From Roseomonas sp. 18066 (GTDB lineage: Bacteria; Pseudomonadota; Alphaproteobacteria; Acetobacterales; Acetobacteraceae), in NCBI RefSeq assembly GCF_902706185.1, contig NZ_CACSJM010000007.1, forward strand, positions 1-64,000: DNA of 64,000 bases, in the 5' to 3' direction. Shown here one piece after another: positions 8,251 to 16,756 of this stretch. Under the pieces are notes generated by a model. It saw only the letters and a list, made by a program, of their open reading frames with translations, was not told the origin of the DNA and ran no database searches. The stretch's first letter is position 1. Each line of letters starts with the position of its first letter. The translations under genes and the position numbers were made by a program.

Positions 8251-8901
8251 ATGGCCGTCAAGCCGGCAGCCCCGGAGGCAGGGGTGGGGGCGGTCGACCG
8301 CGCGCTGTCGATCCTGCTGGCCTTCCGCGCCGGCGAGGCGGCGCTGTCGCTGGCCGAGCTGGCCCGCCGCACCGGCCTGTACAAGAGCACGCTGCTGCGG
8401 CTGATGGCGTCCCTCGAGCGGGCGGGGATGCTGCTGCGGGAGGGAGCGGCGGCCGAATGGCGGCTGGGCCCGGCGCTGGTCGGCCTCGGCCTGCGCGCCG
8501 CCGCGTCCGAGTCGCTGCTGGAGGCGGTGCTGCTGCCCGTGCTGCGCCGCCTGGCGGAGGAAACCGGCGAAAGTGCGAGTTTCTACGTCCGCGACGGTGA
8601 AAATCGCCTTTGCCGCTTTCGGATCGAAGGGCGGCATGCGGTGCGCGACCACCTGCCGCCGGGCAGCCTGTTGCCGCTGGACCGGGGGGCGGCCGGCCAT
8701 GTGCTGCGCGGCGCCGGGCTGACGGTGACGCTCGGCGAGCGCGACCCTGAGCTGGCGGCCATCGCCGCCCCGGTTTTCTCCGGCAACGGCGCGCTGCTGG
8801 GGGCGCTATGCCTCTCCGGCACGGCGACCCGCTTCGCCCGCAGCCAGGAGGCCCTGGCGGCGATCCTGACCCGGGCGCTGGCAGAGATCCGCGGGCTTTA
8901 G
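8251..8901 (+). CDS. IclR-family transcriptional regulator
   Basis: 216 residues: N-terminal winged helix-turn-helix (about 13-65, with LSLAELARRTGLYKSTLLRLM) and a C-terminal effector-binding IclR domain, which is shorter than usual (families are commonly 250 residues). Divergent from the CoA transferase/lyase operon with a repeated operator between them, so it very likely controls that operon in response to its substrate. A GAGGG site lies about 9 bases before the ATG. The stop codon overlaps the end of the convergent lipoprotein gene by 4 bases. Confidence 0.82.
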   Translation: MAVKPAAPEAGVGAVDRALSILLAFRAGEAALSLAELARRTGLYKSTLLRLMASLERAGMLLREGAAAEWRLGPALVGLGLRAAASESLLEAVLLPVLRRLAEETGESASFYVRDGENRLCRFRIEGRHAVRDHLPPGSLLPLDRGAAGHVLRGAGLTVTLGERDPELAAIAAPVFSGNGALLGALCLSGTATRFARSQEALAAILTRALAEIRGL

Positions 8902-9545
8902 AGGGTCTTCGCCGGCGGCAGCACCTCGGTGATCAGATTCGAGGCGATCATGAAGGCGACGGTCGCGCGGTCGCGCAGCGTGACCCGCGTCTTGACGAAG
9001 CGCCCGTCGCGCACCGTCACGCAGACCGCCTCGCCGACCCGGACACCCGTTTCGGTCAGGGTTCCGGCAAGGGCGCGGCAGCGGGTGCTGCCCGGGCCGG
9101 AGGCGGGGCCGCCGGTCAGGATCTGGCTGGGCGGGCCGCCATTGACCTGGGCCGTGACGCTGCTGAGGTCGCGCAGGCGGCCGGTATTGGCGAAGGCGAT
9201 GAGCTCGGCGGCGCTGTTCTCCAGCTCCTGCAGCGCCTGCGGATTGTCGGCGCCCTCCACGGTCAGCGTCAGGCCGCGGTCATAGACATAGACCGTGGCA
9301 TGGCCGGGCAGGCCGCGGATGCCGACATAGCGCACCGAGGCGCCGAGCCCCGGCCGCCCGGCGGCCTCGTAGTCGACCGGCGCATCGGCGCGGCGCAGGA
9401 AGGGCAGCTCCTCGCGGAAGCCCTGCACCACGGCGAGCGGGCTGGGCCGGCCGGCGGGGGCGGCCGCGGCGATCCCGGTCTGCGGCGCCCCCGGCGCGGC
9501 GCAGGCGGCGAGGGTGAGCAGGAGGCAGGGCAGCAAGGCGCGCAT
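8898..9545 (-). CDS. Putative lipoprotein of unknown function
   Basis: 215 residues beginning MRALLPCLLLTLAAC, a lipoprotein signal with a lipobox LAAC at about residues 12-15, so probably attached to a periplasm-facing membrane. The mature part has no motif I recognize; it holds a predicted mixed alpha/beta segment (VRYVGIRGLPGHATVYVYD) and two further cysteines (about 157 and 174 by eye) that might pair. It runs convergent to the IclR gene and is followed on the same strand by nothing obvious. Confidence 0.6.
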   Translation of the reverse strand: MRALLPCLLLTLAACAAPGAPQTGIAAAAPAGRPSPLAVVQGFREELPFLRRADAPVDYEAAGRPGLGASVRYVGIRGLPGHATVYVYDRGLTLTVEGADNPQALQELENSAAELIAFANTGRLRDLSSVTAQVNGGPPSQILTGGPASGPGSTRCRALAGTLTETGVRVGEAVCVTVRDGRFVKTRVTLRDRATVAFMIASNLITEVLPPAKTL

Positions 9546-9616
9546 CGGCGGTCGGTCCCGGAATGATCCGGCCCGCGGTTAGCCGCCCTGGCGCCGCGCG
9601 GCAAGGATCGACGGGA

Positions 9617-10648
9617 TCACCCCTCGGCGCGCGCCGGCCGCCAGCCCAGCCGCGCCGTCCAGGGCGGCAGCACCGGCGCCAGCAGCCGGCCCCAAAGCCA
9701 GGCCGCCAGCATCGGCCCGGCGACGCCGATGGCGATGCCGAGCGCCACATGCAGCAGCGGGTCGCTGATGCCGAAGCCGCGCTGCAGCACCACCCGCAGC
9801 CCGCTGGCGGCCAGGATATGCATCAGGAAGATCGGCATCGAGGCGCGGCCGATCGCGAGCAGCCAGGGATGCGCGTGGCGGGTCAGCAGCATCGAGGCGC
9901 CGATGATGGCCAGGACGCAGGTGGCTGCGACCGCCAGCGTCTCCAGCCCGCGATCGGTGTAATGCAGCCCGAGCAGCCCGTGGAAATGCACCTGCAGCAG
10001 CACCGCCGTGGCCAGCGCCAGCAGCGTCACCTGCAGCGGCCGCGCCGAGAGCTGCGGCAGCACCCCCTGGGTCCAGACCCCCATGGCGAAGAAGACGAAA
10101 TTGTCGGCCAGGAAGGCGACCTGCAGCTGCTCGGTGACAAAGGGCCGCAGCAGGTACAGCGCCAGGCCCAGCAGCGGCACCGCCAGCGACTGCCGCGCCC
10201 GCTGGTCGCGGTACAGCATCAGCCCCAGCAGCATCACCAGCGCCAGGGCGTAGAGAAACCAGAACTGCGCCCGCGGCGCCCAGAGCAGGGAGAAGACCTC
10301 GGCCCAGCTGGTGCGGCCATTGGTGGCGCCGGACAGCAGCACCTCGGCCGCGCCCTGCAGCAGCGACCAGATCAGGTAGGGCAGCACCAGCCGGTCCAGC
10401 TTGCCGCGGAAGGTGCCGGCCCGGCCATGCCGCGCCAGCGAGCCGTTGAAGAAGATGCCGGACAGGAAGAAGAACAGCGGCACGTGGAAGCTGTAGATGA
10501 CGCTGTCCAGCAGGGTCAGGCCGGGCGAGGCGGCCAGGATGCCCGCCTTCTCCAGCCCGCGCAGCACATGGCCGGCGACCACCAGGGTGATGCCGATGGC
10601 CCGGGCATTGTCCGCCCAGAGACTGCGCTGCATGGGGCTGCGGTGCAT
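9617..10648 (-). CDS. Acyltransferase family 3 membrane protein
   Basis: 343 residues, about ten hydrophobic helices. The first part matches acyltransferase_3 proteins: DNARAIGITLVVAGHV (with the family histidine), then YSFHVPLFFFLSG. These integral membrane enzymes O-acetylate or succinylate sugars and glycans. The ORF start at 10648 (MHRSPM) may be too early; the second Met (MQRSLWADNARAIG, 10633) begins directly at the domain. It is a single gene on the minus strand; no glycan gene sits next to it, so the acceptor is unknown. Confidence 0.78.
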   Translation of the reverse strand: MHRSPMQRSLWADNARAIGITLVVAGHVLRGLEKAGILAASPGLTLLDSVIYSFHVPLFFFLSGIFFNGSLARHGRAGTFRGKLDRLVLPYLIWSLLQGAAEVLLSGATNGRTSWAEVFSLLWAPRAQFWFLYALALVMLLGLMLYRDQRARQSLAVPLLGLALYLLRPFVTEQLQVAFLADNFVFFAMGVWTQGVLPQLSARPLQVTLLALATAVLLQVHFHGLLGLHYTDRGLETLAVAATCVLAIIGASMLLTRHAHPWLLAIGRASMPIFLMHILAASGLRVVLQRGFGISDPLLHVALGIAIGVAGPMLAAWLWGRLLAPVLPPWTARLGWRPARAEG

Positions 10649-10766
10649 GGGCCTCTCCCGGCGCTGGCGGGCGGGGCTTAGCGGCGGCGACGGCCCACCG
10701 CAACCCAGGCGTGCAGATTAGCGGGCGGGCTCGCGCTGGCCAATCAAGGGCGCGTGGGCCGGTGCC

Positions 10767-11594
10767 TCAGCGCCGCTCGCGCGACAGCCCGTCGGCCACC
10801 AGGCTGCAGCCGGCGACGGCGGCCAGGATGGCGAGGCCGGGCCAAAGGGCTGCCAGCGGCGCCTCGAACACCGCCTCCTGCGCATTGGCCAGCATATTGC
10901 CCCAGGAAGGGGCGGGCGGCTGGATGCCGAGGCCCAGGAAGCTGAGCACGCTTTCGGCCAGGATGGCGCCGGCCACCGCCAGCGCGCCGGCCACGGCCAC
11001 CGGCGCGCGCAGCCCCGGCAGCACATGGCGCAGCAGCAGCCGCCGCTCGGAGACGCCGAGCGCGCGCGCGGCGCGGACATAGTCGCTGGCCAGGATGGTC
11101 AGGGCGCCGGCGCGGGCCAGCCGGGCCACGCCGACCCAGCCGAACAGCACCAGGATGGTGGTGATGCGGATCATGTCGGTCAGGGCCTCGCCGCGCGGCA
11201 GGCCGAAGGTCCCTGGGTCGATGGCGGCCAGCAGCACCAGGATGGGCAGCGCCGGCAGCGCCAGCAGCCCGTCGGCCAGCCGCATCAGCACCGCATCGAC
11301 CCAGCCGCCGCGCCAGGCCGCCAGCAGCCCGATGCCCGTCCCCAGCAGCGTCGCCGCCACCGCCGCCGCCAGCCCGACACCCAGAGAAATCCGCGCCCCG
11401 TAGAACAGCCGCAGCAGCAGGTCGCGGCCGAGCTCGTCGGCGCCGAGCGGGAAGGCTGACCCCGGCGGCGCGTAGCGGGCGAACAGGTCGGGGGCGAGCG
11501 GGTCCCGCCCCAGCCAGGATGCCAGCCAGGGCGCGGCGGCGGCGGCCGCCGCCAGGAGAACGAGAAGAAGAAGGCCGAGGCGCAGCCGGGTCAT
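10767..11594 (-). CDS. Peptide/nickel-type ABC transporter permease (DppC-like)
   Basis: 275 residues with an N-terminal membrane anchor, a GADELGRDLLLRLFYGARISL segment typical of DppC/OppC, about six membrane helices and the EAA loop (DYVRAARALGVSERRLLLRHVLP). It forms the channel with the DppB-like partner, with which it shares a 4-base overlap. No ATPase gene follows, so the system must use ATPase subunits encoded elsewhere. Confidence 0.84.
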   Translation of the reverse strand: MTRLRLGLLLLVLLAAAAAAAPWLASWLGRDPLAPDLFARYAPPGSAFPLGADELGRDLLLRLFYGARISLGVGLAAAVAATLLGTGIGLLAAWRGGWVDAVLMRLADGLLALPALPILVLLAAIDPGTFGLPRGEALTDMIRITTILVLFGWVGVARLARAGALTILASDYVRAARALGVSERRLLLRHVLPGLRAPVAVAGALAVAGAILAESVLSFLGLGIQPPAPSWGNMLANAQEAVFEAPLAALWPGLAILAAVAGCSLVADGLSRERR

Positions 11595-12535
11595 CGCGCC
11601 TCGATCCGCGGGTCGAGCCAGAGCTGCGCCAGGTCGGCCGCCAGCGTCGCCAGCATGGTCACCAGCGCCACCAGCAGCAGCGCCAGCAGCGCCAGGTTGT
11701 AGTCGTTGCCCATCACCGCGTCGTAGAGCAGCTTGCCCATGCCCGGCCGGGCGAACAGCGTCTCGGTCACCAGCGCGCCGGAGACCAGGGCGCCGGCATC
11801 CAGCGCCAGCAGCGTCAGCAGCGGCACCCCGGCATTGGGCAGGGCATGGCGCCAGACCACCCGGGCCTCGCTGGCGCCGCGGGCGCGCACGCTGGTGATG
11901 AAGGGCTTCTGCAATTCGGCGCCGAGCGCGGCGGTGGCGTGGCGGGCATAGCCGGCGAGCTGGCCGAAGGCGATGGTCACCACCGGCAGCACCAGGAAGG
12001 GCAGGGCCGAATCGCCCGGCTCCGGCAGGCCGCCGGCCGGCAGCCAGCCGAGCTGCACCGCGAAGAAGATGATGAGCAGAATGCCCAGCCAGAAGCTGGG
12101 CACCGCCTGGCCGAGCAGCGCCAGCCCGTCGACGACCGCCGCCGTCCGCGGCCGCAGCGCCGCCAGCGCGCCCAGCGCCACGCCGATCACCGCGGCCAGC
12201 GCCACCGCCAGGCCCACCAGCACCAGGGTCGAGACCAGCGCCGGCGCCAGCACCGTCCAGACCGGCTGGGCGAACAGCCGCGAAAACCCCAGTTCTCCAC
12301 GCAGCAATCCGCCGGCCCAGGCGCCGTAACGGGCGAGCAGCGGCTGGTCCAGCCCGTGCAGCGCCCGCAGCCGCTCGACATCCGCCGGGGTCAGCTTCGG
12401 ATCGGCCATCATGGCCAGCGAGGCCGGGTCGCCCGGCATCAGCCCGATGGCGAACCAGGCCGCCAGCGACAGCAGGACGAGGGTCAGCGCGATCTGCGGC
12501 AGGCGCAGCAGCGCCAGCCTCAGCGCGCCCGCCAC
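11591..12535 (-). CDS. Peptide/nickel-type ABC transporter permease (DppB-like)
   Basis: 314 residues from the GTG at 12535, which overlaps the end of the binding-protein gene by 16 bases. The longer open frame upstream would overlap that gene by 160 bases and lacks family similarity; DppB proteins start as here with a membrane helix (LRLPQIALTLVLLSLAAW). It has the MPGDPASL periplasmic motif, the ADVERLRALHGLDQP region and the EAA loop (TSVRARGASEARVVWRHALPN). Channel partner of the next gene. Confidence 0.83.
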   Translation of the reverse strand: MAGALRLALLRLPQIALTLVLLSLAAWFAIGLMPGDPASLAMMADPKLTPADVERLRALHGLDQPLLARYGAWAGGLLRGELGFSRLFAQPVWTVLAPALVSTLVLVGLAVALAAVIGVALGALAALRPRTAAVVDGLALLGQAVPSFWLGILLIIFFAVQLGWLPAGGLPEPGDSALPFLVLPVVTIAFGQLAGYARHATAALGAELQKPFITSVRARGASEARVVWRHALPNAGVPLLTLLALDAGALVSGALVTETLFARPGMGKLLYDAVMGNDYNLALLALLLVALVTMLATLAADLAQLWLDPRIEAR

Positions 12536-14190
12536 TCGGTCACCCACAGGGAAGAATAGTTCTGGTGGCCGGTCGGCCGCACCCCCTCCAGCCAGCGCGG
12601 CCAGACATGCGCGTCCGAGCGGTGCCAGAGCGGCAGCGCCGGCAGGTCGGTGGCGATGCGGCGCTGCAGCTCGGCCCACATCGGCCGGCGCTTCGCGGCA
12701 TCGAGCTCGACCGGGATGGCCTCGATCAGCCGGTCGACCTCAGGGTTGGTGTAGCCGGTGTAGTTCTGGCCGGACCAGTTGCGCTCGGCGCGCGGGATCT
12801 CGTCGGAATGGAAGGTGCTGCGGGGGACGTTCTCCGGGCTGCTGACCCAGGCGAACATCGCCATGGCGTCGAAGCGGCGGCGGCTGACCGTCTCGGCGAA
12901 GAAGACGCGTGGCGGCTCGTTGCGGATCCGCGCCTCGACGCCGATCGTCCGCCACATGCCGGCCAGCACCTGCTGCACCGTCTCCCGCGCCCGGTTGCCG
13001 GCCGTGGTCATGAACTCGAAGGACAGTTTTTGCCCAGTCGCGTTGCGGCGAATGCCGTCCGGGCCCGCGGTCCAGCCGGCCTCCTCCAGCAGCGCCACGG
13101 CGCGGGCCGTGTCGAAGGGGTATTGCGGCACCTCGGCGGTGTAGATCGGGTCGCGCGGATGCACGCCGCCGGCGGCGACCTCCTGCCGGCCCTGGTACAG
13201 CCGCTCGACGATCTGCGCCCGGTCGGCGCCGTGCAGCAGCGCCTGGCGCACCCGGCGATCGGCCAGGATCGGGTTGTCCAGCTTCAGGTCGATATGCTCG
13301 TAGGTCAGGCCGGGGACATACTCCACCCGGAAGCGGTCGCCGGTGCGGCGCTGCAGCGCCACCGCCTGCTCCAGCGGCAGGCCGAGCTCGCCGGCCACCA
13401 TGTCCAGCTGCCCGGCCAGCAGCTGCGCCTCCAGCGCCGCGCTGTTCTCCACCGTGCGGATGGCGATGCGCTCGAAGGCGGGGGCGGGGCCCGACCAATG
13501 CGCGTTGCGCTCCAGCGTCACGCCGGCGCCGGCCTGCACCGCGGTCACCCGGTAGGGGCCGTTCCATAGTCCGGGATTGGTGGTCTCGGTGTCATAGGCC
13601 GTGCGGCTGCGATAGGTCTTCGGGTCCGACTGCCAGCGCGGCCGCTCGATCCGCGACGGCAGCGGCTGGAAATCGCCCATGGCGGCGAAGTCATAGGTGA
13701 CCTTGTCCAGCCGCAGCGTCACCGTGCGCGCATCGACCACGATCAGCTCATAGGCCGAGCGGTAGAATTCCGCCCCGCCGAAGCCGGTCTCGAAGCTGCG
13801 CCCGGCCTCCCAGGCGAAGCGCAGGTCGTCGGCCGAGACCGGGGTGCCATCGCCCCAGCGCTCGCCCGCGCGGATACGGTAGGTCAGGCGGATGCCATCC
13901 TTGCCGTCGGGCGTGCGCTCCAGCACCGCGTCGCCATTCTCCAGCGTCGGCAGCCGCTCGCAGGCCAGGCAGGTCAGCTTCCAGTCGGCGTCATAGGCGG
14001 TCAGCGGCCGGCGGGCGAAGCCCAGGATATAGGCCTTGGCCGCCATGGCCTCGATATTGGGGTGGAAGGTCGAGGGGTATTGCGCCAGCCCGATGGTCAG
14101 CCGGTCGCGCGGCGCCTGGGCCTGGGCAAGGGGCGCCAGGCCGAGAGCCAGGCCGGTGGCCAGAATTGCGCGACGCCAGGCATGACCCAT
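12520..14190 (-). CDS. ABC transporter substrate-binding protein, family 5 (DppA/OppA type)
   Basis: 556 residues with a cleavable signal peptide (basic MGHAWRR, hydrophobic core, ALAQAQA-like cleavage region near residue 25). The mature protein has SBP_bac_5 features: LTIGLAQYPSTFHPN start, a GERWGDGTPVSADDLRFAWE segment and the DRRVRQALLHGADR segment. It captures a peptide or other small solute in the periplasm for the two permeases downstream. First gene of the three-gene operon. Confidence 0.85.
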   Translation of the reverse strand: MGHAWRRAILATGLALGLAPLAQAQAPRDRLTIGLAQYPSTFHPNIEAMAAKAYILGFARRPLTAYDADWKLTCLACERLPTLENGDAVLERTPDGKDGIRLTYRIRAGERWGDGTPVSADDLRFAWEAGRSFETGFGGAEFYRSAYELIVVDARTVTLRLDKVTYDFAAMGDFQPLPSRIERPRWQSDPKTYRSRTAYDTETTNPGLWNGPYRVTAVQAGAGVTLERNAHWSGPAPAFERIAIRTVENSAALEAQLLAGQLDMVAGELGLPLEQAVALQRRTGDRFRVEYVPGLTYEHIDLKLDNPILADRRVRQALLHGADRAQIVERLYQGRQEVAAGGVHPRDPIYTAEVPQYPFDTARAVALLEEAGWTAGPDGIRRNATGQKLSFEFMTTAGNRARETVQQVLAGMWRTIGVEARIRNEPPRVFFAETVSRRRFDAMAMFAWVSSPENVPRSTFHSDEIPRAERNWSGQNYTGYTNPEVDRLIEAIPVELDAAKRRPMWAELQRRIATDLPALPLWHRSDAHVWPRWLEGVRPTGHQNYSSLWVTEWRAR

Positions 14191-14276
14191 CCAGCAAACC
14201 TCCCGCTTGCGGCAACCGCAGGCCGCGTTGCCCGCTTACCCGGATAGCGTCAGCGCCGAAGGAACGCCAAGCCCGA

Positions 14277-14702
14277 ATGACCGCATCGCAACACAGGCGC
14301 TGGCTGCGCGCTGGCGTGGCCCTGGCCGGGCTGGTGCCCGTCAGCGCCGGACTGGCCGGGCTGGTGCTCGGCACCGCCATGCTGCCCGAGCCCGGCGGCC
14401 CGCCCGCCCCGGCGCTGGACAGCCACTATCGCTACCTGTCCGGCCTGCTGCTGGGCATTGGCCTGGCCTTCTGGTGGAGCCTGCCCCGCATCCAGCACCA
14501 CGGCGCCCGCTTCCGGCTGCTGGGCTTCATCGTGTTCCTCGGCGGCATCGCCCGGCTGTTCGGGCTGCTCATCGACGGCAATCCGGGGGGCGGGATGCTG
14601 TTCGGGCTGGCGATGGAACTGGGGGTGACGCCCTTGCTCTGCCTTTGGCAGTGGAAGGTTAGTCAGATCAGTAGAGAAGAATGGGACAGGCCAGGGGAAT
14701 GA
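14277..14702 (+). CDS. DUF4345-family small membrane protein
   Basis: 141 residues with four hydrophobic segments (about 9-35, 51-67, 78-98, 103-122) as in DUF4345 proteins, function unknown. Typical markers are the HYRYLSGLLLGIGLAFWW and RLLGFIVFLGGIARL segments. The ATG at 14277 is chosen because the domain starts just after it. The stop codon TGA lies inside the loop of the repeat's left hairpin (14691-14712), so the last codons double as terminator sequence. Confidence 0.72.
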   Translation: MTASQHRRWLRAGVALAGLVPVSAGLAGLVLGTAMLPEPGGPPAPALDSHYRYLSGLLLGIGLAFWWSLPRIQHHGARFRLLGFIVFLGGIARLFGLLIDGNPGGGMLFGLAMELGVTPLLCLWQWKVSQISREEWDRPGE

Positions 14703-14726
14703 ATTCCCCTGGACCCCATCTTTTTT
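14691..14726 (+). terminator. Left hairpin of repeat copy B
   Basis: Perfect arms CCAGGGGAAT and ATTCCCCTGG around GA, then ACCCCATC and TTTTTT. It overlaps the stop codon of the DUF4345 gene and is identical in copies C and D. Confidence 0.7.
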
Positions 14727-14882
14727 CTTTCGGACTGCCGTGTCCACGTGAAGACAGTACGTGAAACGGCCAATCCGAAGCGCGACCTGCGAGGGCGCGA
14801 TATTATATTAAAACTGCGTCCCGCCGTGATGCCCTGGTGCCGTTGGTGTGGCAGCGCAGGTCACGTCACGGCCGGTGAACAG

Positions 14883-14919
14883 AAAAAAGATGGGGGTCTG
14901 GGGGAATTCATTCCCCCAG
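14883..14919 (-). terminator. Right hairpin of repeat copy B, terminator for pyrE
   Basis: Arms CTGGGGGAAT and ATTCCCCCAG (14898-14919); on the minus strand followed by ACCCCCATC and six T. It begins 20 bases after the pyrE stop. Confidence 0.7.
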
Positions 14920-14938
14920 CCTGCCCGATCTCTTCGCT

Positions 14939-15652
14939 TCAGCCGGCTGCCTTGATCTCTTCCACGCTGCCGATCCCGCCGTGGTCCTTCGACCACCCCG
15001 TCGGGTTCTCCAGGAACTTGCGCACTTCCTTCAGGGCGCTTTCCGAGAAGTAGGGGCGTTCGCGGCAGACCTCGAGCACGTCCCACCAGGTGCAGAGGTG
15101 GATCAGGTTCAGGTTGATCTCCTTCAGGCGTTCCTGGCCGCCCGGGAAGACGCCGTAGAAGAACACCACGAAGGTGTCGTCGCAGATCGCGCCGGCGTCG
15201 CGCAGCGCCTGGGCGAAGCGGATCTTGGAGGCGCCGTCCGTGGTCAGGTCCTCGACCAGCAGGGTGCGCTTGCCTTCCGGCACGTCGCCTTCGATCTGGG
15301 CGTTGCGGCCGAAGCCCTTGGGCTTCTTCCGGACGTAGGACATCGGCGCCATCATCCGGTCGGCGATCCAGGCGGCGTAGGGGATGCCCGCGGTCTCGCC
15401 GCCGGTCACGGCCTCGATGGTCTCGTAGCCGATGTGGCGGCCGATCTTCTCCACCGCCAGGTCGCAGATGCGGTTGCGGGCGCGGGGGAAGGAGATGATC
15501 TTGCGGCAGTCGATATAGACCGGGCTTTTCCAGCCGGAGGTGAAGGTATAGGGCTCCTCGGGCCGGAAGTTGACGGCCTTGATCTCCAGCAGGATGCGGG
15601 CGGTGGTGAGCGCGGCGTCGCGGTCCCAATCGGAGGCGTGGGTCGAGGACAT
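14939..15652 (-). CDS. pyrE: Orotate phosphoribosyltransferase
   Basis: 237 residues. It joins orotate and PRPP to orotidine 5'-phosphate in pyrimidine synthesis, in the cytoplasm. The PRPP-binding motif is seen as [13 protein letters not shown] (about 130-142); other family segments are [14 protein letters not shown] and [16 protein letters not shown]. It is slightly longer than E. coli PyrE (213) because of a C-terminal extension that includes the [12 protein letters not shown] segment, a form common in alphaproteobacteria. Monocistronic, ending at the repeat terminator. Confidence 0.9.
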   Translation of the reverse strand: MSSTHASDWDRDAALTTARILLEIKAVNFRPEEPYTFTSGWKSPVYIDCRKIISFPRARNRICDLAVEKIGRHIGYETIEAVTGGETAGIPYAAWIADRMMAPMSYVRKKPKGFGRNAQIEGDVPEGKRTLLVEDLTTDGASKIRFAQALRDAGAICDDTFVVFFYGVFPGGQERLKEINLNLIHLCTWWDVLEVCRERPYFSESALKEVRKFLENPTGWSKDHGGIGSVEEIKAAG

Positions 15653-15703
15653 GGCAGGGTCTCCTTTGGTCGGGGTTGGTAACGCCGGGCGCGCGGCGCG
15701 TCC

Positions 15704-16657
15704 ATGACGGAAGCGATTTCGTGCCCCGAGTCGCGCCTCTGGGTTCTGGCTGACCCGCGGGCCGGGACCGCCGCCCAGGCGCTGGGCATCGCCGAGCGGC
15801 TAGACCGCCCTTTCACCACCGTGCCGCTGGACTGGGGGCGGCTGGCCGGGCTGCCCTGGCCCTGGCCGACGCGGATCGGCCTGACCGGCGCGGCGCGGGC
15901 GCGGCTGGCGGCGCCCTGGCCGGACTTGGTGATCTCGGCGGGGCGGCGCTCGGTGCCGGTGGCGCGCTGGCTGGGGCGGCGCGGGGCGCGGCTGGTGCAT
16001 TGCATGCGGCCCGGCACGGGGGCCGCGGATTTTTCCCTGCTGGTGCTGGGGCGGCATGATGCGCCGCGGCCGGCGGACAATGTCTTTCCCATCCTGGGCG
16101 CCTGCCACCGGGTCTCGGCGGCGGCGCTGGCCCGCGCCCGGGTCGAATGGGCCGAATTGGGCGACCTGCCGGGGCCGCGGGTGGCGCTGCTGCTGGGCGG
16201 CGCGGTGAAGGGGCGGGGCCAGGGGCTGGACCCGGCCTTGGCCCATGCGCTGGCGGCGCAGGCGGCGGGCTTCGGCGGCAGCGTCATGGCCACCACCTCC
16301 CGCCGCAGCGGCGCGGCTGCGACGGCCGCGGTGGCGGCGGCGCTGCAGGGGGTGCCGCACCGGCTGCATGGCTGGGGGGCCGCCGGGCCGAACCCCTATA
16401 TGGGCTTCCTGGCCTGGGCGGATGCCATCGTGGTCACCGGCGATTCGGTCTCGATGCTGAGCGAGGCGCTGGCCACCGAGGCGGCGCTGTTCATCGCCGA
16501 GACCACCGACGCGCCGCGCCAGCGCCGGCTGTGGCAGAGCCTGTTCGACAATGGCCAGGCGCGGCCCTTCGGCGCCGCCGCCGCGCTGTTCGACCGCGCG
16601 CCGCTGGACGAGCCGGCCCGCGTCGCCGCCGCGATCCGGGCGCGCGGCTGGGCCTGA
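15704..16657 (+). CDS. ELM1/GtrOC1-family protein (mitochondrial-fission ELM1-like)
   Basis: 317 residues of the ELM1 family, whose plant member acts in mitochondrial fission; bacterial members are common in alphaproteobacteria and of unknown role, though the fold resembles GT-B glycosyltransferases. Markers are [52 protein letters not shown] and the late [17 protein letters not shown], which looks like a nucleotide-sugar site. Divergent from pyrE with a 51-base gap. Confidence 0.75.
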   Translation: MTEAISCPESRLWVLADPRAGTAAQALGIAERLDRPFTTVPLDWGRLAGLPWPWPTRIGLTGAARARLAAPWPDLVISAGRRSVPVARWLGRRGARLVHCMRPGTGAADFSLLVLGRHDAPRPADNVFPILGACHRVSAAALARARVEWAELGDLPGPRVALLLGGAVKGRGQGLDPALAHALAAQAAGFGGSVMATTSRRSGAAATAAVAAALQGVPHRLHGWGAAGPNPYMGFLAWADAIVVTGDSVSMLSEALATEAALFIAETTDAPRQRRLWQSLFDNGQARPFGAAAALFDRAPLDEPARVAAAIRARGWA

Positions 16658-16756
16658 GCACGGCAGAAACTGCTGTCGGCGGCGGGAGAGGGGACCTTGC
16701 CCTGCTGGCGGGGCGCAGTACCTTCGCCGCCTGATTTGGATCGGAGGGAAGCCCGC

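Larger units (their letters stand above)
14688..14922. repeat. Composite terminator repeat, copy B (complete)
   Basis: Fills the gap between the convergent DUF4345 and pyrE genes. Order: left palindrome, T-run, CTGCCGTGTCCACGTGA block, central CGCGACCT/AGGGCGCG hairpin (about 14781-14799), GCGTCCCGCCGTGATGCCC block, GCGCAGGTC block, CACGGCCGGTGA block, A-run, right palindrome. The outer ends read AGGCC on the left and GCCT on the right, inverted to each other. Copy C at 31.5 kb matches this copy almost base for base in its first half. Confidence 0.8.

Noticed and set aside
8194..8700. Longer N-terminus for the CoA transferase
   Set aside because: The extra frame runs through the IclR operator and the regulator gene, and the CoA-transferase family starts at the ATG at 8193.
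14688..14922. Repeat unit as a classical mobile MITE with target duplication
   Set aside because: Inverted ends are clear, but I found no matching short direct repeats flanking copies B, C or D, so transposition is not claimed.
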